NCBI RefSeq assembly: GCF_004193775.1
Contig: NC_041005.1
Span: 5,272,501 to 5,336,500 of the forward strand
From: Glycine soja
Taxonomy: Eukaryota > Streptophyta > Magnoliopsida > Fabales > Fabaceae
Direction: 5' to 3'
DNA: 64,000 bases
Shown one piece after another: positions 1 through 11,699 of this stretch. Below the pieces are notes generated by a model. That model had not been told where the DNA came from. It searched no databases and was given only the letters and a program-made list of their open reading frames with translations. The position numbers and the translations under genes were made by a program. Each line of letters opens with the position of its first letter. Position 1 is the stretch's first letter.

Positions 1-1316
1 GATTAACTAATAACTTCTTCACTTTGCATGCCACCAGAGCTCTCAGCCCAATAAAAAATTACACATATTGAAAACTCTATTACTACAACCGAAGTAATAA
101 AAAAAAAAAAAAGTTGCACGGTGCAGCTTCAAGGTGGACTCGCTATTGACAGTTACAACTCCTTAATTGCATTTGCACCATGCAACTTGCTATTACTATT
201 AGCAGGCTCAGAGAAAAAAAATACACTTACAAGAGTAAAGCTTGAAACCTCATTAAGTGACCAAGCCTCATGCTTAACATGAAATTGTAAATTATTCATT
301 ATATAAAAACACTAAACATAGATACTTGCAGTTGCTTAGCTAATCCAATAAAAACATAAATGAGAGGGCATAAGCTTACACGACTACACGTACCCATGCA
401 TGAGCAACCAATTGGGTCAAAATATAAACCCGCATATAATGCATATCCAAGGCCCAACAACGTCATTTATTTTTTTTATGTTTTGAGAGTTTTAAAAAGT
501 AAGAGCAAGTTTTTAACTCCAGTGAAACTAAAGATTATCATTGTGAAGATTTCTCACCCGGATTCCAATCCTCTTATGTTTGCGGTTTTTTATTTATAGG
601 ATTTCTAGTTTATTCATAATTATGAGAAATTAGTCTTTCTGATTCGAGAATTATGTAACCTACTTTGAATTTCTTTTTTATTTTTTTATTTTAATAAGAT
701 TCTCTGATGTATTTGGGTTAATTGATTTTCTACTTTACTTTTAATTTTCATTTGGAAAATACTTAATCATAGTAGTGATCATCTACTTATAATTAATAGA
801 TCTAGAAAGATGTGTTTTACACCAAACTAATTGGATAGTCTCTAGTATGTTGATTAGGAAAAGGAATAATCACCCTTCTCATCAATCTCCATCCTTTGGT
901 TTAAATTAATATGTAACCGTCAATTGAGTATTATTTAAGGCAAAGAACATTATTAGACAATGGCTAATAATTGACTTTGCGAAATCAGCAATTAACTTTT
1001 ATTAGAATTAGGATTAGAGGGATTGATACACATGAAATCATAATCCTTATATATTCACTTCTTTACACTTAGCTTGCATGTTTAATTTCTTTTTCGCAAT
1101 AAATCATTGACAAATCAATCACACATTAATTTTAATTATTTTATCAATTACTTCTCAGCATAAAATATTTATTTGGGAACACAACTAATGTTATGGGTTT
1201 GATATCTAAACCTCCTCGATACTACCACATAATACACTTCCTTCTTCTAAATCCATTTACATCATCATTTGCATTACTATTTTACTTATCATGGATAAAT
1301 AACCTAGGTTCTTTCT
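1..1316. other. AT-rich intergenic DNA, no gene seen
   Basis: No splice-linked coding exons, RNA gene or recognisable transposon protein is visible. The longest open frame (360-599, 79 codons) has low-complexity composition and no family resemblance. Confidence 0.6.
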
Positions 1317-2012
1317 ATTTACTTCTTCAGGTTTACTAAGTACACCTTCCTTCTCAACATATTTATTTTTTAACCAACTATACCCTTTTAACCTTAATTC
1401 TACATTACACCCCATGTTTATTATTCTTTTAAACCCTGTTTTACCACCTTCCTTTCATCACCCACTCCTTTTATTCCATTAACCTCTCTCTTCGAACACA
1501 AGCTCCCACAGTACCTGTTTGTTTCATAGTGTCCTCTCTATTGTAACAGAGTGAAAGAAAATTACTTTCTGAATAGCATATCCTAATTTTGAAAAGTAAT
1601 TTTTGTTAATGATAAAAGAAAACAAAATTGAACGCATATGAACCTTAAATTACTAAACACGTGAACCAAAATTAAAAGTTGAACCCACGCAACTTTCCTA
1701 AAACAAAATTGAAAGTTTAGGCATGTAGGTCACGTACCTTATGAAACGTATAGTAGATGAAGTTGGAGTGAAACATTTCAAACGAAGTGTCGTGTAGTGG
1801 TAAACATGGTATCATATAATTAGAGTTTAAAGAACAATTAATGAATATGGAGTGAAGATAACGGGTTCAAAAATAGGGTTAAAAGAATAATAAGGATGTG
1901 GTGAAAAATAAGATTTACAGAATAATAAACATAGGGGTGTAGAAATGGGGTTAGAAGGGTATATATAAAGAGAATAAGAGGGGTGCACTTAGCAGACTGA
2001 AAAATGTAAATT
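1317..2012. mobile_element. Foldback (long terminal inverted repeat) element A
   Basis: The segment from about 1317 to 1500 is an imperfect inverted copy of about 1840-2012. Read inwards from each end, both arms contain in the same order a CTAAGTRCACC block, a TATACCCTTYTAACC block, a CCCC/ATGTTTATTATTCT block, a CACC-rich block and a TTTTATTC-like block. The middle (about 1500-1840) is unpaired and non-coding. A non-autonomous DNA transposon (MITE-like) is the best reading. No target-site duplication could be fixed, so the ends are approximate. Confidence 0.6.
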
Positions 2013-2060
2013 CCAAGTGCCAATAACGTGATATGAGATTTATATAGAAAATATGAGGGT

Positions 2061-2213
2061 AATTGCTTCCTGTACCTCTCTTTATTTGCTTACTGCACCT
2101 TTTTAATTTTATGGAAAGCATAATCCAAAATGTATTTTTTACATTATGGATTAGTCTTTTCTAGAATGTAAATTACGGTGCAGGAATCAAGTCTGGAGAT
2201 GCAGGAAGCAATT
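2061..2213. mobile_element. Short foldback MITE-like element B
   Basis: A 153-bp near-palindrome. The first 12 bases (AATTGCTTCCTG) are the exact reverse complement of the last 12, and imperfect pairing continues inwards through TGCACC and TAATCCA..AATGT blocks almost to the centre. Size, non-coding content and terminal inversion fit a MITE. It lies 48 bp beyond element A, so two foldback elements are adjacent here. Confidence 0.65.
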
Positions 2214-5200
2214 GTCAAATGTGAGATACTGAAAGTCTGAAACTAGTGTCGGCCGAAATAGAAACAAGGAGAAAATCTCACCCATCACGTTACAAAATAA
2301 AAATAGTGTATTCGCTATGCAACATATCAATAGGAAAAAAGTTGTAACAGAGTGAAAGAAAATTAAAAAGTACTGAAATTAAAATTCCATATTGTTACTT
2401 AAAAAATCATTTTCGTTTAATTTCAGAGTTTTTAAAATTTCTGAAAAATAAAAAATTTCCTTAAAAAACCGAGTCTATTTTTTACAACATAAAGTTAAAA
2501 TATTCTAGATTTTTATTATAACAATAATTTTAAGATTTGTTGATTATTTTAGATAGAGTGGTTTTGGTTTTTATTAGTGGAGCGGTTTTGGTTTAATGCG
2601 AATGTGAATGGTCGTGGGGAAGATAAGAGGTTGGAGAAGTACTTTCTAGTAGTTTTTGATAAAAAAAAAAAACCTTAAATACTTTTAAAAAAAAAAGTCA
2701 TTCTAGTATTTTTTTATTTTTTTTTGTAATTTTTATCTACCAGATGAATCATATTAAATAATTTAAAAACTGATAGATGAAAATGCCATGTTATCTTTTA
2801 ATTATATTCTCTAGTGATATGAACTAAAAGTTGTAAGAGAGAAAATCCTAAAACTTTAATTGAACAAATTTTTGTTTAGAACTTCATATATTAAAAATTG
2901 AATTTTAAAAAAGTTTATGACTAAAAATTTAATTAACCTAATACTCCTTTTAATTTTAAACATAAGCAAAAATAAAATTATTTTAAATATAAGTAAATTT
3001 TAATTAATTTTATCTCATTTATGGATATTTTTAAAAAATATATTTTATTTAATAAATCAAAGACTATTTATATATTTGATATTAACTTCTAATGAACTAT
3101 AGATTAAGGGAAAAAACTTATTTTTAATTAAAACTAATGTAATTTAAGAAAATTAACTAATTTTAAAAAAAAAGTATAAAAATATTATACTAAGACAGAA
3201 GAAAATATTATTATTTTTTATTTTATTATAATTGTCATCCTAAATTATTTTATATAAAATTAAAATAAATAAATAAATAAATGAAATAGAATAATAATTT
3301 TTTTTAAAAAAAAATTAACGGTGTTAGTGCAAATCCCAATGGTGACAGGGAAGCTTGAAGTCGCCGAAAGGAACGCTTGCCATGCACTCTTCCTTTCTAA
3401 TCATTCACCCGTGTCGCAACATTTATATTTTTATTTGATATTGTTCAATATTTGCTTTTGAATTTCCAATATTTAATGTATAATTGTGTTTTAAAAAAAT
3501 ATTTAATGTTAATATTGGTATTTTTCTACTTTTAAAAATATAAAAAGTTACTTAATTTTAAATCATTGCATATAAATTGATACAAGTATTTAAATTAATT
3601 CTAATTATAATTTTATAATGAAATAAGTATTTTTTTTACAAGTGTAAGAAGTAATTTTTTAATGTTAAAAAATAAGAAAGTGATAATAACTTTAAGTATA
3701 ATTAAATTTTGAAATGAAAATTAGTTACATAGTAGGCAAAAATTCCATCAGAAAACTAAAGCCTTAGGTATAACAATCTCTCAGCTTAAAAAAAACAAAA
3801 ATCTCTCATTGCATGGTGTCCTCCTAACAGTAGGATGCTTAAGGATCATAGAGAAGTCATACGAGAATAAGGTGCCATTTTAGATCCAATTAGATATTTG
3901 TAATTGTGTTATTACAAATGTATAAAACTTATGAATTAACCTATGAAATTATGAGAGAAAAGATAATTAAGCAAAGAGGAAATACAAGACAATTGTATGG
4001 AAAAATAATCTTATACTATAATTTAAATTATTCACTATCTTTAAAATATAATTTATATATTTAAAAATATTTATTTATAAATTTTAAAAACCAAAAAATA
4101 AAACATTTATCTTTTAAACTAAAACATCTTTTAAATTAACAATATTTTTTAAAGAAGGACTAGAATGAAACAAGATAAAAATGAAGGTGAAAAATAACAT
4201 ACTTTAACTAGAAATTTTAAGACTTAGGTTTATGAATTATTTATTTATTTATATAATGTTTAATTTTTTTACTTTATGAGATGGAGAATGAAAGTGATGG
4301 TGAAAAGAGCTGGACTTGTGAGCATCAGTTTCACCTAAAAAATAAGACAAAAACTAACATTGTTAACATTTCAAAACTGTCCTCGTGAGACTCATGCTTG
4401 AGGTGCTTGCATTCTTTCCTTTTCAAACGTGTGGTTGCTAATATTAAAAAACAGGCGTAGTTTTTTTTCAAGGCAAAATTGATAATGATAATCGATTATG
4501 TATCTTGTTTTTTATAAAAATAACACAAGGCATATAATCAATTATGCCTCTGTTCAATTTAAAAAATAATGTAGCCAAAAAATGTATATACATGGAGTAA
4601 AATGGGAGCTGTATAAATACTTAATTTTTTGTTTTAATTTATTTTTTATCTATTAAATTATTTTAATTCAAATTTTCAGTTTTTTTCTTCTTCCTTTTTT
4701 ACTTCAAAGGGTGAAAAGTAAAATTATTTGTTTGAACTTCATACAAACAACTTCACTTTTGGTTCTCTTTCTACTATCTTTAGTTTTTTTCTCAGGTAGA
4801 TAATTCGACAGAAATCATGAAAAATATTTGTAGACTATATTATAACTTAATCATATACCTGCTTAGCTTCCCCTACACACAAGAAACCCTTCAACAACAC
4901 ATCCGGCAGCAACAACTGTCTTCTCCTTTCCACCGTCCTCTGTTCTTGCTATTTTGCTACCACTTTCCATACATATTCCTTTTATTTTTTTCTCAATACC
5001 ACTTTCCATCTTCTGTGTGTATTTGGTTTTCTCCAATGTCCATGCACATTGGTCACGACCTCATTCACCAAACTCATGGAAGGAACAGAGCCTGGGTTGG
5101 GTGCCTTGTCTTTCTTATCGCCAAACTTTTAATTGCGATCCAAATCATTTAGGAAGGTTTCTCTAATTGACAAGGATCAGAATTATCTTTTACAACAATA

Positions 5201-6500
5201 TAGAATCGAATTTAATTGTTGATATGAAGATTTTATTGGCAAATTTTGAAACTTACCTTTTTTTTTATTTCCTAAAACGAATTGCATTTTCATACCGTAA
5301 TTGTGATTGCATTGCGAAGTATTTTGAGTTTCAAAACCATGGTCCATGTGTACAACTTCTTAGGTTTTGAGTTCTTCAGATTAGGATCTTCATTAATAGT
5401 AATTTAAAACCTTGGCGAGTCGAGACAAACTGGGTAGAGGAGGAATAGCTGAATAGCCAACAATTCACGATGAATTCAATGCACACTGAGTAGAGGAGGA
5501 ATAACTTATACCGAGTCTTTGAAATGATATTTCTCACAAAAGATGGGATCATCCAAAATACTAAAAGCAAATAAACAAAATAAGTTAATTCAAAGATTAA
5601 GATTTTAATGAAATTAAAATGGGTTTTTGAAGTACTTAGAGGGATTAAAATATATTTTACTCATAAATTTAAATGTTGCCACTAATATAAGATTAAATAA
5701 ACCTACTATCTTTTAGATTGTTTTCTTAACATTGAGTATTTTTTGTCTAACCGTTAAATATTGAAATTAATTTATCTCTCTCGATTTTATTCCATATACA
5801 AATATTTGATTTCCTTTTTTTTCTTATATCCATATTTATGAATTTGGAATTCATGTCATGATTTATAAAATAAACATGTAATTTTTGTCAGATGAGGAAG
5901 TTATTGATAATTCTAAAAATATTTTATAGAAGAATTTAGTTTTTTAAGAAATGAGATAAACTCATCTAGCCTCAAGATTTTTCAGCATATCCCCTCTAGT
6001 ATTTTCTCAATTATCATGAATGAAATACTATGAGGTTATTTTTTGTAAAAAATAAAGAAAGAAGCGAGATCAACTTAGAAATAGTTTTTGTATTTTTTAT
6101 ATATTAAATGCATTTATTTTTAAATATTTCAATTTTAATACAATAGTGAATAGACAAAGTTGAATGGTCCTAATACAAAAATTTAATCACCAAAAAAGGT
6201 TGTTATAAATGATAAGATAACAAGGAACAGACTTATATTTTATGTCTAAAAAAAATTTAAATTTGACTTTTATTATTAATGTAAGAATTTTATTGATAAA
6301 TAATATATAAGTAATTATTTAAATGTTTTTATAAGTCTGTGTGTTGTGACTTTGGTGTGAGTTTTCTTATCTAAGTCATCTAAATTTTATATAATTAAAA
6401 AAGAAATACAAAATTCTAATATATTTTTGAGGATAAATGAAGGGATGACATCCTGAAATTAGATTTTGATGATTTGAGGATTGCAATGGGTAATACTAAT
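2214..6500. other. AT-rich intergenic DNA, no gene seen
   Basis: Mostly A/T homopolymer-rich spacer. A possible but very degenerate MITE lies around 2941-3207. A small imperfect hairpin at about 4474-4560 has arms built around TAATCGATTAT and TAATCAATTAT. Overlapping open frames at 4817-5166 show no family features. Confidence 0.5.
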
Positions 6501-6709
6501 AAGGAAAGGGAATTAAGAAAGAAAGAAATTAACATAGCCCAAATGTCAGTAGGTGGGGTCGCGGGCTGGAAAAGAGAGTGAGACCCCACTAGCTTGCTTT
6601 TTAACTAAGAACGACGAACCAAGAATAACTCGAATCTACTCCACCTTCCTCCTTCCTCACCGCCACACAATATCCTCACCCCCTCTCTCTTTTTTATTCT
6701 CATCATTAA

Positions 6710-6717
6710 TATATAAA
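6710..6717 (+). promoter_or_regulatory. Candidate TATA box of the EAR/coiled-coil gene
   Basis: TATATAAA lies 112 bp upstream of the start codon at 6829. Transcription would then begin near 6740-6750 and leave a pyrimidine-rich leader of about 80-90 nt. The position is inferred only; no transcript evidence is available. Confidence 0.45.
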
Positions 6718-6773
6718 CCTATCCTTCCCCCACTCTTCATCTTTTCCTCCAATACCTCCTCCACCCCTTTCTT

Positions 6774-6793
6774 TCTCTCTCTCTCTCTCTCTC
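6774..6793. repeat. (CT)n tract in the 5' leader
   Basis: About ten CT repeats just upstream of the coding start, within the inferred 5' untranslated region. CT-rich leaders are common in plant genes. Confidence 0.85.
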
Positions 6794-6808
6794 GATTATT
6801 TCCCTTTG

Positions 6809-6835
6809 ATGAGTGTTGAACGGCCAAGATGGTAA
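6809..6835 (+). promoter_or_regulatory. Upstream ORF overlapping the main start codon
   Basis: An ATG at 6809 opens an eight-codon frame (MSVERPRW) that stops with TAA at 6833-6835, just past the main ATG at 6829 and in another frame. The uORF start context is weak (T at -3, A at +4); the main ATG context is strong (A at -3, G at +4). If transcribed, most ribosomes should leak past it, but those that initiate there would miss the main start. Confidence 0.5.
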
Positions 6836-9748
6836 ACGAAGACGAGTGGGTGCGAGCGGCGATGGCGGACGACACCGTCGTGGTGGACCTTCTGCTACGC
6901 CTCAAGCAAGGTACCGTTTCACACAAATCTCACCACCAGCTTATACCTTTCTCCTGGGGTGTCAAACAGCCGCGCTCAAGATCAAGGCTTAGCGCCGCCG
7001 TCTCTCGCTGCGACGCCGCCGTTTCAACCAGATGCAGCCCCACCACGCCCCTCTCTTGGAGCGCTGGCACCGACAGTTACGAAGACTCCAGCCGCCACCA
7101 CCACCACCACGCCGCCATATCTAAGGTTTCCTCCCTCTCATTCTCTCTCTCTCTCTCTCTCGATCTATGTTGTTTGCGTCAGAGTTTGGTTTTTTCACCG
7201 AAATACCCTTGCGAAGTACGAACCTCGCGCAATTCTGTCATCTGTCGGAGAACTGTGGTATTTCGGGGCGGTTCAAATGGCTTGGCGTGCGTCACGAAAC
7301 ATTCTTTGCCTTCCGAATGACGTTTTCTTTTTTTATTCTGACAATTTTGCCCTTCATCTCTGTTTTCACTTTTCACAGGCCCTAGGCCAGTGGTGTTTTT
7401 AAGTTTTAACTGTTTTCTCCTTTTCCAATCGCGCGCATCGTTTTCGATTTTCCGCTGTCATCACGGGCAAATAAGTCAATTTCTCCATTCATACTTTTTT
7501 TTCTAATTTAATCTCACTTGGTAATTAGTTCTCCTTATGGAGGCTAGTTTATCTTGTAAATTTGTTTCTTTGGGGTTGAATGAGTTTTTTTTTTTTTTTT
7601 ATATGAAATTGTGGTGACGGAAATGCCTTGGGATGTTTGTGGGGGCGTTAAGTCAGAACTGGAAGAAAGGCTCGGCGTTTTGTTATCGCCTGTTTTTGTT
7701 TGGCCTGCCATTCTATGTTCTGGATTGATTGACGAAAATGCCCTTCCTAGGTCCAACTAACATTCCGCTGACACCACTTTTTTCTGTTGTCAAGGTGAAA
7801 AAACAAAAATCAATAATTTAACAATTTCCACCAATTTTCCCGGCAGCGATAACCGAGATAAGAGTCACGGATCTTTTTTTTCTTTTATATATATATTTAT
7901 ATTTATTTTGTTTCGACGAAAGTCGTTAAAAAATTTGCAGTGGGGAGCGTGGGTGTTTTGGTCAATAAAAATCGTGGGTTTGTGGGGGCCCATGATTTAG
8001 ATGGGGATGGGTACGGTTCAGAAAAAATCGAACCGACTGTGGATTTGGAAGGTTTGCTTGTTTATGTTATGGATAGATGATGACGGGCATTCGATTCGTT
8101 GAAGTTAGTGTCCTAAGTTCTTCAGTTCGCTGAATCGCTTCTTGGCCTGGGTTGGGGAATTCACTTCTCTCTTTATTATACGTACCGTTACTTTTTATTT
8201 AATAAAGAGGCATAATTAATGCTTTTGAATTAAAATTAGAATTGGTTTTGGGTGTGACAAGAGAGAGAGAGAGAGAGAGGCGTTGAGATGTGATGGACAG
8301 TCATAACACCGCGGCACAGTAGCGTAAATGCATAATGAGGTGGATGGGGTATCAGTGTCACGGGAGTGACAGTGAGGGTAGTTAAAGTTGGTGGCTTATA
8401 TAGGAAATTAAAATCCTAAACATTAGGATTCGGTTGGTTGGGAAATGGGGTTGAGATGAGACTCGGGGGCGTGAACCATGCTGTGCCTCATTTTGTTTTT
8501 TCTTAATTGACTTGTAAGAAAAGGAGATAATCTTTAATTAAATTAAAGAGGGCTTGGTCATGTGATCTAGTGGTAGTCATGTGACCATTGGGCTATACGT
8601 GGGCCTGAGGGTGGGTGAGAGTATATGGTCAATTCTCGTTGTCATTTATCTCAGACGTGTCCCATTGCACAAACAGATGCACTGCTAATCAGGCGGTGCC
8701 AGTACTTTAAGTTGCAAACATCCAGCATTCAAGCAACCTTTCTAGTCTGTGTGTTATGCTGAGACACTCCTTTTGAAGCTCTTTTTTTTACCACTATTCT
8801 TCTGGGTTGCTTGTTCGTTGCTCATATCTGATTTAGCTACAAATTGTGTATTTTTGTATTCTTTCACATCTCATGTCACTATTTTGCTAATCTTTGATGA
8901 CCCAAACAAATTTTTAGGCTACTGCTACAAGTGGATACACTGGCAACTCTGCTTCTACCAAGAGGTGCAGAAGAAAAAAGGTAAAATTACACTTTCTTGC
9001 TTCTAGTAATAAGCTACTTTTTTCTTTTACTTCAAAAAATTTCAAACATTTTGGTGAATGATCTCTGGGACAGGCAATGGCCTTTCTTTGCCTATATGTG
9101 AGTGTTAATCATGATTCTTTCTGTCATTTTGTAGACCTTTGCAGAATTAAAGGAAGAGGAGAGCTCCCTTCTAAAGGAAAGCATATATCTGAAAAAGGTA
9201 TCTTTCTGGCCTTACTTAAAAAGTGTGAAGTGCACTATAATTTAGACATATATTAAGATGGGCATGCATGAATATTAATATCACCCTTGTTTTGCAGGAA
9301 ATAGCAACTGTAAATGCAAATTTTGAGGCACAGAGAGCTAAAAATGAGAGTCTGAAGAGAATGAAGGTATATTCATATTTCCTTTGACATAGTGAATCAC
9401 CGTTTTTGTTGGTTAGTTTTTGGAGATGTCCATTTCGTTTCTTGCTTAACTCTTTTTTTTTATGGGTATTTTCAGCTTGATGTGGGATTAAAATATCATC
9501 AGAACAATCCAAGTTCAACATCTGTTGAACCGCAGTGTGTGCTTGCTGGTCAACCCCATCAGAGAATAGTAGTATCTTCGGAGGCCCTCATACGTCCCAT
9601 TCAAGATGATACTCATTCACATGCATCAGAATCTAGGCCAAACAAGATAGAATCAACCACCGGGAAAAGTTTTTTCTTGATACCAGATCTAAATATGATG
9701 CCGTCCGAGGATGTTTCTTGCACTGACAATCTATGTGGAATGAGTTGA
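6829..9748 (+). CDS. Plant-specific protein with coiled coil and DLNxxP motif, function unknown
   Basis: Five exons: 6829-7125, 8918-8980, 9135-9197, 9298-9366 and 9476-9748, all GT-AG and all phase 0, giving 254 residues. The start MVNEDEWVRAAMADDT and a SPTTPLSWS motif near residue 70 match what I recall of an uncharacterised plant family; I cannot give a reliable name. Residues ~112-120 are basic (KRCRRKK). Residues ~121-165 form a charged heptad-like coiled coil spread over exons 3 and 4. The C-terminus carries IPDLNMMPSED, in which residues 235-240 fit the DLNxxP form of the EAR repression motif. This suggests a nuclear protein that could recruit TOPLESS-type co-repressors, but that is inference: the basic stretch plus coiled coil is too short and irregular to call a bZIP domain. 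Intron 1 (1792 bp) is non-coding and includes (CT)n and (GA)n tracts. Confidence 0.85.
7142..7161. repeat. (CT)n microsatellite at the start of intron 1
   Basis: About ten CT repeats about 16 bp after the first splice donor (7126). Confidence 0.85.
8260..8279. repeat. (GA)n microsatellite in intron 1
   Basis: About ten GA repeats inside the long first intron of the EAR/coiled-coil gene. Together with the CT tracts at 6774 and 7142, this places three GA/CT runs around the 5' part of the gene. Confidence 0.85.
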
Positions 9749-10500
9749 GACGACCTTTCTCTCTTACTATATGTGTTGGGGATACAAATCTGAACAATGT
9801 ACAGGCCAAGAGAGCATTTTGAAGGCTCTGTCCAATAGAAAACCTATGGAAAACGTGTTGGGTGCACTATTAACGTTTCTTGGTGTGACTACTAATTCTT
9901 ATGAATGGAAAAGAAATTGGTAGTCATATATATGGGAAAATTTTCTTGGGTAGTTCTAGCCATTATGCTGTAGAGTAGAGAGATATGCTAAGGTTGCAGG
10001 TTCCTTCGATTCCGAAATTTCTTAAAAACCTTTCCGATTTCGGAATTCTTCAATCATGTCAGGTGTACCATTCTTTTGTAGGTTAAAAGCTCTTGGATTC
10101 CCTTAGAAGGTATCTTAAATCTAAATATTCATCGATTTCCATCTGTTACTTCTTCATTTCTTTTTATCTACAAGCAAGTCGTGTGTCACCTCTTCGATAT
10201 AATGTATATGATGTTTTTCTTGGTTTGAGAATGTGTTGTGTGAATCATGCCCCTGTGGAAGATGAAGGGTCATATAGAACATGTCGGTCCACTTCATATG
10301 GTTTTTTGTTGGATCTTACGGCACTGGCATGATGTGCTAGATTCTCTTATCCTCGTGGTGACTGGTGAAACACAAGATCCTGGCACCATGTATGTATTAT
10401 TCTATACCCTCCATGTCAAAACAATGGACAGTGCAATAGGGAAAAAAGCATCAACAATGTTATTTGAGACCTAGAGATAGAGATAGGGGGAAAAAAAGAG
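9749..10500 (+). other. Probable 3' untranslated region and downstream flank
   Basis: Follows the TGA of the EAR/coiled-coil gene directly. It has no further in-frame exon signal but is less A/T-extreme than the spacer beyond about 10480, as expected of transcribed flank. A short hairpin has arms 10009-10018 and 10037-10046 (ATTCCGAAAT and its complement). Two overlapping open frames (10093-10474) show no family features. Confidence 0.4.
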
Positions 10501-10775
10501 AGAATAGAATAAGTATAATAATATTTATGATAAGATAAAAAAAGAGAGATAAAAAATATAAGAAGTATTAAAAGATATTTAAAATAATGAGATGTTTTTA
10601 TATTATTATTCTAAAAGCATATAACAAACAAATGGACATAGCTCTGGTGGTCCCTACTGTGTGCATAGGACTGCTGACTATTTATGAGGTTAGATCTTTT
10701 ACATATTCAATTTTTATCCTCCCTAATCCTTGGAAATAAAAAATTTAACATTTTCAATTCAGTAAACTCATGAAC

Positions 10776-10815
<40 letters not shown>

Positions 10816-11050
10816 TGAATCAATGATTTATAACAATTTTGCTAATAGATTAATTAATAATAAGAGAATAGAACTAAGATACTTTATTTTCTTATCTTTG
10901 TTTTGGCAAATATCATTCTAGTTTATATACGATATGCTAATTTGAATTGATTAAAACTAAATTAAGAAACTAAAATAGATAATTGATAAATTAATTAAAA
11001 ATTCTAGATTTATTTTATATAAAAAAAAGATAAAATAAAATAAAATAAAT
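10501..11050. other. AT-rich spacer with a (TA)n run
   Basis: No gene seen. A (TA)n microsatellite of about 33 bp occupies 10779-10811, and A/T-rich simple sequence continues to about 11050. Confidence 0.6.
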
Positions 11051-11051
11051 A

Positions 11052-11095
11052 ATACAAGCGGGGAATCGAACCCGCATCGATAGCTTGACTCATAA
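11052..11095 (-). pseudogene. tRNA-like T-arm fragment, possibly plastid trnG-derived
   Basis: On the - strand this reads AAGCTATCGATGCGGG followed by TTCGATTCCCCGC, a near-canonical T-arm/B-box with a variable-loop-like stretch before it. From memory it resembles the 3' exon of plastid trnG(UCC), but the following acceptor strand does not match and no 5' half is found. It could be a small plastid-derived insertion, a SINE B-box or chance. It is not a functional tRNA gene. Confidence 0.3.
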
Positions 11096-11120
11096 TAATA
11101 AGGTCTCTTAGAACTTAAAG

Positions 11121-11226
11121 AAACGGGTAAAATACCTCTTAATTTTAAGAAACTGTGTTAATACTACAGACAATGTAGTATTAGCACAGTTTCTTAAAGC
11201 GAGGTTTTCATTTCTTTTTGCCGTTT
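11121..11226. repeat. Strong hairpin, MITE-like or small-RNA-like
   Basis: The inner arms 11144-11167 and 11175-11198 pair over 24 bp with one mismatch and one wobble, around a 7-base loop. With bulges, pairing extends outwards through CCTC/GAGG to AAACGG at 11121 and CCGTTT at 11220-11225. The short loop and lack of flanking stem make a MITE remnant more likely than a microRNA precursor. Confidence 0.6.
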
Positions 11227-11699
11227 AAAAAATTTTGTATTGGTTTTTGGCTGGCAAATATTTTTGAAGCAGCCTGATTTTCATATGTTTTCTGCACAGT
11301 TTTTATGGGCCCCTCTACATACTAACTCGCAAAAGCTTGCGGCCAAGCGTGAGAAGATCTGTAGTACTTTGCATGTAAGCAATTTCCAGGAAAGAGGACT
11401 TCAAACCTGTACATTTTTCTAAGAAATATATTATAGAAAAAGATAGTGGAAACTCGCATCTAATCTAAAATTGCTCAAAAAACATGTGCCTATTATACTT
11501 CTCTCCCGTGACTCGTGAGAGATGCTACCTGGTAAGAGTTCTATGTGTACATTTTGTACTAAAATTGCAACAAAATAAAAATAGTTCGTACTAAAAGGAC
11601 AGAAGTTGATTAATGCTAATGTCTAACTTAATACTTTTTTTAAATCACCTTTTTTAAGATTACTTTTTTAAAATTTAAACAAGCTGAGTCAATATGGTG
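11227..11699. other. Intergenic DNA, nothing recognised
   Basis: One 60-codon open frame (11240-11422) has no family features. No repeat or RNA feature stands out. Confidence 0.5.

Noticed and set aside
2941..3207. Possible Stowaway-like MITE (CTCCTTTT... to ...AGACAGAAGAAA)
   Set aside because: The putative inverted ends match poorly; in sequence this AT-rich, such similarity is expected by chance.
4817..5166. Two overlapping open frames of 111 and 70 codons
   Set aside because: Different frames of the same low-complexity stretch, no domain, no splice continuation and no codon bias.
6910..6990. Possible first intron inside exon 1 of the EAR/coiled-coil gene (GT at 6911)
   Set aside because: Splicing there either hits a stop at once or loses the RSRS...SPTTPLSWS frame; reading straight through keeps the family-like motif.
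11144..11198. Candidate microRNA precursor
   Set aside because: The loop is only 7 bases and the pairing ends soon after the 24-bp stem, unlike plant microRNA precursors; no known plant microRNA sequence was recognised in it.
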